DNA from: RUG11462 sp051877275
GTDB lineage: Bacteria; Bacillota; Clostridia; Oscillospirales; Acutalibacteraceae
DNA: 5,088 nucleotides
Direction of reading: 5' to 3'
Assembly (NCBI GenBank): GCA_051877275.1
Contig: JBJEIS010000035.1
Location: forward strand, 1-5,088
This document shows, in pieces, positions 1 to 5,088 of the stretch; within the stretch, counting starts at the first letter, position 1; each line of letters starts with the position of its first letter. Made by a program: the position numbers and the translations under genes. The notes beneath the pieces were generated by a model, which was not told where the DNA came from, searched no databases, and worked only from the letters and a program-made list of their open reading frames with translations.

Positions 1-541
1 TGTTTTTTTTTTCGCCGTCATTCTTTTTTAAAAGATTTTTTTCATCTAAAACTGCACAGCCGGAAAACATAGTACCCCTTTCATCAGGGAATAGGGCAAT
101 ATTTTCTTGTTTCCAATGAAATAAATCCGTGCTAACTGCGTGACCCCAGTGCATATTTCCCCACTCAGTCCCTGCGGGATTATATTGATAAAACATATGA
201 TAAGTATTATCAAGAAAAATGAGACCGTTAGGATCATTAAGCCATCCGTTTTTTACCGAGAAATGAATTTGAGGGCGTAAAGCTTCATTATACAAATTGT
301 CAATTATAATTTCATCCGCTTCGCGAAAATCAAGCTTCATTTCGGGATTTATTGAGATATTTAATGTTTGGCCGATAAATCTTGAAACATCAATATATGC
401 AAAAAAATCAGGACTTATATTGTCAATTTTTATATCCAACTCGTAAACTGTTTTATCTGCTTTTTTAAAGCTTAACTTTTTAACTGTGGAAAGGGTATTA
501 ACAGGAAAAATTAAATAATTATTTTCAATATTAATTTTCAT
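1..541 (-). CDS. Glycoside hydrolase family 32 protein (beta-fructosidase / sucrose hydrolase type), 3' end outside window
   Basis: The 180 visible codons encode the N-terminal part of a GH32 enzyme, a family that cleaves terminal beta-D-fructofuranosyl bonds in sucrose, fructo-oligosaccharides, inulin or levan with retention of configuration. The first blade of the five-bladed propeller starts near residue 89 (RPQIHFS). It carries the family signature WLNDPNG at 100-106, with nucleophile Asp103 (nt 235-233), then YHMFYQYNP (114-122), WGNMHWGHA (127-135) and the FSG sugar-binding motif (159-161). The RDP and acid/base Glu (EC) motifs would lie beyond the window edge. Residues 1-85 form an extra N-terminal region of beta character, which I recall in some clostridial GH32 proteins. 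There is no signal peptide, so a cytoplasmic enzyme acting on imported sugar is inferred. The start is supported by AAAGGA at 552-557, 10 nt upstream. GC is about 32% (171 of 540 by hand count), lower than polC. Family call is firm; substrate is not resolvable. Confidence 0.93.
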   Translation of the reverse strand, partial: MKINIENNYLIFPVNTLSTVKKLSFKKADKTVYELDIKIDNISPDFFAYIDVSRFIGQTLNISINPEMKLDFREADEIIIDNLYNEALRPQIHFSVKNGWLNDPNGLIFLDNTYHMFYQYNPAGTEWGNMHWGHAVSTDLFHWKQENIALFPDERGTMFSGCAVLDEKNLLKKNDGEKKN

Positions 542-568
542 TTTGGTTTTATCCTTTTAATTGAATAG

Positions 569-582
569 AGTAATATTTTTTA
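569..582 (-). repeat. Copy 1 of shared 14-mer TAAAAAATATTACT, over the GH32 transcription start
   Basis: The minus strand reads TAAAAAATATTACT from 582 down to 569, beginning 4 bp after the -10 box and covering the inferred start of transcription near 580. An identical 14-mer occurs at 1637-1650 in the promoter region of the YitT-family gene, in the same orientation. The position is one where a repressor could act, but the word is 12/14 A+T and coincidence in AT-rich DNA remains possible. No regulator can be named. Confidence 0.3.
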
Positions 583-586
583 TATA

Positions 587-615
587 ATTATAGCATATTT
601 AGATTAATATAACAA
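587..615 (-). promoter_or_regulatory. Sigma-A-type promoter of the GH32 gene
   Basis: Reading the minus strand, a perfect -10 TATAAT (592-587) is preceded by TGC, giving an extended -10 (TGnTATAAT). A -35 of TTGTTA (615-610, 4 of 6 matches to consensus) lies exactly 17 bp upstream. Transcription would start near 580, leaving a leader of about 39 nt that contains the Shine-Dalgarno sequence at 552-557. The promoter lies wholly within the gap after the YitT-family stop codon, so the GH32 gene can be transcribed independently of its neighbour. No convincing CcpA (cre) site or LacI-type palindrome was seen around it. The start point is inferred. Confidence 0.75.
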
Positions 616-652
616 CGAAAAATACTCAAAGAAGAAACTGACGGTGTTATAA

Positions 653-1534
653 TTATTTTAAACTTGTTCCGAGAACATCAGAAACTTCTGTTATTGTTAC
701 AAATGCTTGCTTATCAGATTGTCTTACAATTCTTTTTAGTTTTGATATTTGAAAACGATTGATTACAAAGTATATTAAGGTTTTATTTTCGTCAGAATAG
801 TATCCGCGAGCTTTGATTGTAGTTATACCTTTACCAAAGGCTTCGGATAAATTAGCAGTTATTATATTAGGTTGAGAAGTAATTATCATTGCGGATTTTG
901 CTTTGTCAAGACCTTCTACAATAAAATCGATTGTTTTAACCCCAACAGCATAAGTAATGATTGAATAAAGCGGCAAAATCCAGCTTTGCATGGTGATTCC
1001 CACTATAATATAAAGTATTACATTATAAATCATAACAAATGAGCCTACTGTAAGACCAAGTTTTTTTGCGAAAATAACCGCTATAACTTCTACTCCGTCA
1101 ATAGCTCCGCCAAATCGAATAGTAGTACCGCTTCCGATACCTGAAATAAGACCTCCGAAAACCGCACACAACACTAAGTCTTTACCTGCAAAAGGAGATG
1201 ATGTTGTTACATCTATTGGTAGAATATCGGTGAAAATAAATGATGAAACAGCATAAATTATAACAGTAAAAATTGAATATACCGTAAACACAATGCCTTG
1301 TTTTTTCAGTCCGAAAATAAAGAAAGGTGTGTTTAAAACGATAAGAAAAAATCCCAAAGACAGATTATCTGATGTTAATTCCCACAGCAGCATTGATGTG
1401 CCGGAAAGCCCGCTGTCATATAAATTTACCGGGGCTAAAAACATTGTTATTCCGAAAGCGTTTGTAATACCGGCAAAAAACAACATAACAAAGCTTAATA
1501 GGGAAAAGCGGCTAAAAAAATTCTTTAAATTCAT
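653..1534 (-). CDS. YitT family integral membrane protein (DUF161 plus C-terminal DUF2179), complete
   Basis: This complete 293-residue protein has the length and layout of the YitT family, which is widespread and often multicopy in Bacillota; its molecular function is not established. The N-terminal two thirds is membrane-embedded, with hydrophobic segments at about 12-36, 58-76, 80-102, 119-136, 149-180 (possibly two) and 183-198. The glycine-rich family core GGLISGIGSGTTIRFGGAIDG spans 127-147 (shown here only as a landmark: GG at 127-128, IRFGGA at 139-144), followed by a conserved Glu149 and KK at 157-158. Residues from about 207 to 293 form the soluble DUF2179 domain, ending with the typical AFVTITEVSDVLG (277-289). 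The ATG at 1534 is chosen because AAAGGA (1543-1548) lies 8 nt upstream. No clear terminator follows the stop codon, so some readthrough into the GH32 gene is possible. Because Bacillota carry several paralogues, no individual gene symbol is given. Confidence 0.92.
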   Translation of the reverse strand: MNLKNFFSRFSLLSFVMLFFAGITNAFGITMFLAPVNLYDSGLSGTSMLLWELTSDNLSLGFFLIVLNTPFFIFGLKKQGIVFTVYSIFTVIIYAVSSFIFTDILPIDVTTSSPFAGKDLVLCAVFGGLISGIGSGTTIRFGGAIDGVEVIAVIFAKKLGLTVGSFVMIYNVILYIIVGITMQSWILPLYSIITYAVGVKTIDFIVEGLDKAKSAMIITSQPNIITANLSEAFGKGITTIKARGYYSDENKTLIYFVINRFQISKLKRIVRQSDKQAFVTITEVSDVLGTSLK

Positions 1535-1563
1535 ATGTACCGTCCTTTGCTTAAAATTTATAT

Positions 1564-1598
1564 AAAAAAAGGGTTTTCGAAAATTTTACGAAAACCCC
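1564..1598 (-). terminator. Rho-independent terminator after polC, within the leader of the YitT-family gene
   Basis: On the minus strand a 9-bp perfect stem (GGGTTTTCG, 1597-1589, with CGAAAACCC, 1579-1571) closes a 9-nt AT loop and is followed directly by seven T residues (1570-1564). The plus strand has no T-run after the stem, so it works in the minus direction only. It lies 125 nt after the polC stop codon and ends only 29 nt before the YitT-family start codon. It therefore closes the polC transcript, but would also terminate any transcript that starts upstream and heads for the YitT-family gene. Confidence 0.88.
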
Positions 1599-1629
1599 AA
1601 AAAAGGAAGATAAAAAATAAGGTACATTA

Positions 1630-1658
1630 ATTATATAGTAATATTTTTTAAAATACCA
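1630..1658 (-). promoter_or_regulatory. Candidate promoter for the YitT-family gene
   Basis: The minus strand has a perfect -10 TATAAT (1635-1630) inside CTATATAAT, but the hexamer 17 bp upstream (TGGTAT, 1658-1653) is a poor -35. The start of transcription would be near 1623-1625, giving a leader of about 90 nt that contains the terminator hairpin. The weak -35 suggests a low-activity or activator-dependent promoter. An alternative -10, TATAAA at 1562-1557 immediately after the terminator, would give a very short leader but has no recognisable -35 and overlaps the hairpin. It is therefore uncertain which one serves the gene. Confidence 0.45.
1637..1650 (-). repeat. Copy 2 of shared 14-mer TAAAAAATATTACT, in the -35/-10 spacer of the candidate promoter
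   Basis: The minus strand reads TAAAAAATATTACT from 1650 down to 1637, filling most of the spacer just upstream of the -10 box at 1635-1630. It is identical to the word at 569-582 next to the GH32 promoter. Its first half overlaps an imperfect palindrome TATTTT/AAAATA (1642-1655). A shared operator is conceivable, but the low sequence complexity keeps confidence low. Confidence 0.3.
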
Positions 1659-1672
1659 TTGTTATTTTTGTT

Positions 1673-1711
1673 TTTTAACGAAATTTTAACACAATGAATT
1701 TGGTTTTTAAC
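1673..1711 (-). repeat. Three GTTAAAA direct repeats between polC and the candidate promoter
   Basis: The word GTTAAAA occurs three times on the minus strand, at 1711-1705, 1690-1684 and 1679-1673. Start-to-start spacings are 21 and 11 bp, close to two and one turns of the helix, so the copies face the same side of the DNA. They lie just upstream of the weak candidate -35. This could be an upstream A/T element or an activator site, or simply chance in AT-rich sequence. Apart from these repeats, the candidate promoter and the terminator, the 188-bp gap shows no gene or known RNA motif. Confidence 0.3.
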
Positions 1712-1722
1712 AGAAAATTAGC

Positions 1723-4700
1723 TTAAAAGAAACTGATTTGATTTGATTTTGGCAGAAAATCAAGAGTTCCAATATCAACAAGTGCTTGGATAACTGACTT
1801 TGTTACACCTGAAGTTTGTTGAATATCTTCCTGTGAAACAAATCCACCGATTTTAGCAGCTTCTTCGAGCGCCACTGCAGCATTTTCACCAACGCCGTTT
1901 ACCGAACTGAAAGGCAAACGAATTTTTCCGTCTTCAATTGCATAAATGCTTGCTTTTGATTTGTAGAAATCAACAGGAAGCAATTCGACACCTCTGTAAA
2001 GCATTTCAATTACAATCTGCAAAGTAGGTACCATTCCTTGCTCTTTAGGTGTAGCTTCTTTTCCTTTATTCTCAATTTCAGCAATTTTTGCTTTTACACC
2101 TTCAATTCCGGAAAGCGCAATTTCAGCATCCATATCTTCACCGCGGACAGTAAAGTATGCGGCGTAGTATTCAAGAGGCTTGTATACTTTATACCAACCA
2201 AGACGCAATGCAGAAATCATATAAGCAGCTGCATGTGCTTTAGGGAACATATATTTGATTTTTTCACAAGAATCAATATACCATTCCGGAACATTGCACT
2301 TACGCATATCTTCTTTCATTGCTTCCCAGTCTTCAGCAGAAACTTTTCCTTTTGCAATAAGACCTTTACGCACTGTTTCTGTGATTTTAAAAGCTCTTCC
2401 TTCGTCCATACCCTTATGAATAAGATAAACCATAATATTATCACGCGTACCGATTACACTTGAAATATCACAGGTGCCGTTTTTGATAAGCTCCTGTGCG
2501 TTTCCGAGCCATACGTCTGTACCATGTGATAAACCGGAAATCTGTAAAAGGTCAGAGAAGTTTTTCGGTTGTGTTTCAACCAGCATTCCTCTTACAAAAG
2601 GAGTACCAAGCTCCGGCAGGGAATAAGTACCTGTAAGTGAGCCGATTTGCTCAGGCGTAACACCGAGTGCTTCTGTTGAGGTAAATAGGCTCATAACCTT
2701 TTCATCAGACATAGGAACGCTCATTACAGGGATACCGGTGTTATCTTCAAGATAACGGTATATTGTCGGCACATCATGGCCGAGAATATCAAGCTTTAAA
2801 ATATTATCGTGGATTGAATGGAAGTCGAAGTGAGTTGTGATAATATCTGAGTCCATATCATCAGCAGGGTGCTGAACAGGACAAAAATCATAAATATCCT
2901 TGTCATTAGGTACAATAATCATACCGGCAGGGTGCTGCCCCGTAGTTCTTTTAATGCCTGTACAACCGATTGTAAGTCTTTCTATTTCTGCTTTTGAGAG
3001 ATTAAGCCCTCTTTCATCGGCATACTTTTTAACAAAACCAAATGCGGTTTTTGAAGCAACAGTACCGATTGTACCGGCTTTAAAAACGTTTTCAGAGCCG
3101 AAAAGAGTTTCGGTATATTTATGAGCGCATGACTGATATTCACCTGAAAAGTTAAGGTCGATATCAGGTACCTTATCACCTTTAAAGCCTAAGAATGTTT
3201 CAAATGGAATATCATGTCCGTCTCTATCCATTTCAGTGCCGCATTCAGGACAGTTTTTTGGCGGTAAATCGAATCCTGAGCCTACCGATCCGTCAGTTAT
3301 AAACTCTGAATGTTTGCAGTTTTTGCAGACATAATGAGGAGCAAGCGGATTAACCTCTGAAATTCCTGCGGCAGTCGCTACAAATGAAGAGCCGACAGAA
3401 CCTCGAGAACCTACCTGATAGCCGTGTGCATTTGAATCAAGCACCAGCTTTTGTGCAGACACATACATAATTGAGAATCCGTTATTAATAATTGAATTCA
3501 ACTCTTTATCAAGTCGTTTCTGTACAATTTCAGGCAGAGGGTCGCCGTATTTAGCTTTTGCGTTGTTATAGCAGTCATTTCTTAAAGTATCATCCGAGCC
3601 TTCAATGGTAGGAGGAAAGCTTCCTTCCGGTACAGGACGGATATCTTCAATCATATCTGCAATTAAATTCGTATTGTCAATTACAATTTCTCTTGCCTTT
3701 TTTTCGCCTAAGAAAGAAAAATCTTTAAGCATTTCATCAGTGGTTTTGAGGTATAAAGGCGCTTGATCATCAGCGTCTTTAAAGCCTTTTCCTGCCATAA
3801 GAATAGCTCTGAATTTAGAATCTTCAGGATTGAGGAAATGCACATCACCCGTTGCTACAACAGGCTTATCAAGCTTTTCGGCAAGTCTGATAATAGTTTT
3901 AGTATGCTCATTTAATTCATTTTCGGAAGAAAGAGTCCCGTTGCGAAGCATAAACTCATTGTTGCCGTTCGGCTGAACTTCTAAATAATCATAATATGAG
4001 GCTATTTCTAATAATTCGCCCCATTGTTTTTTTTGCAGTATTGCGCGATAAAGCTCGCCCGCTTCACAAGCAGAGCCAATTATAAGTCCTTCTCTGTGTT
4101 TATCAAGATCGGATTTTAAAATGCAAGGCATAGAGGCGCCTCGACCTTTATAAAATGTGTTTAGATGTGAGTATGAAATAATTTTATATAGATTTTTAAG
4201 TCCGGTTGAATTTCGCGCTAAAATTATCATATGATAACGGCGAAGTTTTTTCCAATCGCCGCCGGCAAGCGAAGAGTTGATTTGCGCAGTGCTTTTGCAG
4301 TCTTTTGCATCAAGCATATCCATAAATCTAATGAAAATATGACCTAAAATTCTTGCATCGTCACATGCACGGTGATGGTTAAATTCAGGCAGCTTTAATG
4401 CCTGTGCCACAGTATCAAGCTTATGGTTTTTTAGATCAGGCAAAAGTGAGCGTGCCATTGGAACTGTATCAATATATGTTGGATTGTATATAATTTCGCT
4501 TCTTGATGCCGCCGAATTTATAAAAGACATATCAAAATCAGCATTGTGGGCGATTAATATTCTATCACCGCAAAACTGCATAAACGCTTCAAGAGCTTCA
4601 CTTTCGCTCGGAGAATCTTGTACCATTTCATTTGTAATGCCTGTGAGTTCGGTTATTTTTTGAGGAATAGATATTTTCGGATTAACAAATGTATTAAATT

Positions 4701-5088
4701 CTTCTGTGATTTCTCCGTTTACTATTTTTACTGCACCGATTTCAGTAAGTCTGTCAGTAGCAGGTTTAAGGCCTGTGGTTTCAACATCAAAAACTATAAA
4801 CTCTTCATCAAAAGAAGTATCTTGCGCTCCTTTTACCGCACTTACAAAGTCATTTACAAAGTATGCTTCAACACCGTAAATTACTTTAAAGTCGCCGCCT
4901 TTTTTACGAATTCCTTCAACTGCATTCATGGCAGCAGGGAATGACTGAACAACCCCATGGTCAGTAATAGCAATGGCTTTGTGACCCCATCTGTAAGCAG
5001 TATTAATTAGATCTTCTGCCGGAGCCATACCGTCCATTGATGACATATTAGTATGTAAATGAAGTTCAACACGTTTTTGGTCACAGTT
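1723..5088 (-). CDS. polC: DNA polymerase III alpha subunit, PolC type, 5' end outside window
   Basis: This is the replicative polymerase of Gram-positive type: it extends primers at the replication fork and proofreads with a built-in exonuclease. Visible residues are numbered from the codon at 5088 (1121 in total). The PHP domain begins with HLHT (10-13) and ITDH (41-44). The inserted DEDDh exonuclease spans about 96-265, with Asp101 and Glu103 (FDVETTG), Asp186 (HNADFD), and His239 and Asp244 (HRACDD). PHP then resumes to about 480, including ATGDVHFLN (412-420). The polymerase has GSRGSVGSS (560-568), a four-Cys zinc site (588, 591, 613, 616) and catalytic Asp642, Asp644 (PDIDLNFSGEYQ) and Asp767 (LKLDILGHD). 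All catalytic residues are intact. A helix-hairpin-helix-like segment (about 1058-1078) precedes the C-terminal clamp-binding peptide QISFF (1117-1121). By comparison with Bacillus PolC (about 1437 aa), roughly 300-330 N-terminal residues are missing. The ATG at 5046 is internal, because the frame stays open upstream and HLHT precedes it. Confidence 0.98.
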   Translation of the reverse strand, partial: NCDQKRVELHLHTNMSSMDGMAPAEDLINTAYRWGHKAIAITDHGVVQSFPAAMNAVEGIRKKGGDFKVIYGVEAYFVNDFVSAVKGAQDTSFDEEFIVFDVETTGLKPATDRLTEIGAVKIVNGEITEEFNTFVNPKISIPQKITELTGITNEMVQDSPSESEALEAFMQFCGDRILIAHNADFDMSFINSAASRSEIIYNPTYIDTVPMARSLLPDLKNHKLDTVAQALKLPEFNHHRACDDARILGHIFIRFMDMLDAKDCKSTAQINSSLAGGDWKKLRRYHMIILARNSTGLKNLYKIISYSHLNTFYKGRGASMPCILKSDLDKHREGLIIGSACEAGELYRAILQKKQWGELLEIASYYDYLEVQPNGNNEFMLRNGTLSSENELNEHTKTIIRLAEKLDKPVVATGDVHFLNPEDSKFRAILMAGKGFKDADDQAPLYLKTTDEMLKDFSFLGEKKAREIVIDNTNLIADMIEDIRPVPEGSFPPTIEGSDDTLRNDCYNNAKAKYGDPLPEIVQKRLDKELNSIINNGFSIMYVSAQKLVLDSNAHGYQVGSRGSVGSSFVATAAGISEVNPLAPHYVCKNCKHSEFITDGSVGSGFDLPPKNCPECGTEMDRDGHDIPFETFLGFKGDKVPDIDLNFSGEYQSCAHKYTETLFGSENVFKAGTIGTVASKTAFGFVKKYADERGLNLSKAEIERLTIGCTGIKRTTGQHPAGMIIVPNDKDIYDFCPVQHPADDMDSDIITTHFDFHSIHDNILKLDILGHDVPTIYRYLEDNTGIPVMSVPMSDEKVMSLFTSTEALGVTPEQIGSLTGTYSLPELGTPFVRGMLVETQPKNFSDLLQISGLSHGTDVWLGNAQELIKNGTCDISSVIGTRDNIMVYLIHKGMDEGRAFKITETVRKGLIAKGKVSAEDWEAMKEDMRKCNVPEWYIDSCEKIKYMFPKAHAAAYMISALRLGWYKVYKPLEYYAAYFTVRGEDMDAEIALSGIEGVKAKIAEIENKGKEATPKEQGMVPTLQIVIEMLYRGVELLPVDFYKSKASIYAIEDGKIRLPFSSVNGVGENAAVALEEAAKIGGFVSQEDIQQTSGVTKSVIQALVDIGTLDFLPKSNQISFF

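Noticed and set aside
46..237. Minus-strand 63-codon open frame with a hydrophobic start
   Set aside because: It overlaps the GH32 signature region in another frame; the GH32 frame carries WLNDPNG and FSG motifs, so the short one is a shadow.
542..652. Intrinsic terminator after the YitT-family gene
   Set aside because: No GC-containing stem followed by a T-run could be found on the minus strand between the stop codon and the GH32 promoter.
1293..1565. Plus-strand 90-codon open frame opposite the start of the YitT-family gene
   Set aside because: It is antisense to a well-supported membrane protein, has no ribosome binding site seen, runs through the terminator hairpin, and resembles no known family.
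1535..1630. A known riboswitch or T-box in the leader of the YitT-family gene
   Set aside because: Only about 25-30 nt lie between the inferred transcription start and the terminator hairpin, too little for a known aptamer, and no T-box sequence is seen.
2038..2463. Plus-strand 141-codon open frame inside polC
   Set aside because: Its Phe/Ser/Cys-rich composition is what the reverse complement of a Lys/Glu/Ala-rich gene gives, and the polC frame here is continuous and motif-bearing.
4618..4944. Plus-strand 108-codon open frame, and smaller frames at 2900-3124 (plus) and 2982-3179 (minus)
   Set aside because: All are alternative-frame shadows of the PHP/exonuclease and polymerase regions of polC, without recognisable domains.
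5044..5046. ATG at 5046 as the start of polC
   Set aside because: The frame is open up to the window edge and the 14 upstream codons encode the essential PHP motif HLHT, so this Met is internal.

Overview
The window looks like chromosome of a low-GC member of the Bacillota, most likely a gut-type Clostridia species. The main reason is a PolC-type replicative DNA polymerase, which is characteristic of Bacillota and a few related or neighbouring lineages. A YitT-family membrane protein and an AT-rich GH32 beta-fructosidase fit the same origin. No genus is assigned.

All three supported genes lie on the minus strand, so transcription runs from high to low coordinates. First (5088 to 1723) is polC, cut at its 5' end by the window edge: the PHP domain, inserted 3'-5' exonuclease, zinc site, polymerase core and C-terminal clamp-binding peptide are all present, and only the N-terminal region is missing. 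Next is a 188-bp AT-rich gap (1535-1722) with a strong intrinsic terminator, a candidate promoter and several short repeats. Then comes a complete YitT-family membrane protein gene (653-1534). After a 111-bp gap (542-652) with a good sigma-A-type promoter comes the first 180 codons of a GH32 glycoside hydrolase (1-541), cut at its 3' end by the window edge.

The three genes do not form an obvious pathway. PolC copies the chromosome, the YitT-like protein is an integral membrane protein of unknown function, and the GH32 enzyme should hydrolyse imported beta-fructosides or sucrose in the cytoplasm. polC appears to be closed by its own terminator, and the GH32 gene has its own promoter, although no clear terminator separates it from the YitT-family gene.

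No CRISPR array, mobile element, RNA gene or clearly new system was found. The most interesting non-coding signal is the leader of the YitT-family gene: the terminator sits only about 30 bp before its start codon, downstream of the best promoter candidate, so this gene may be controlled by termination or readthrough. A 14-base word is shared exactly between that promoter region and the GH32 transcription start region. Both ideas are hypotheses.
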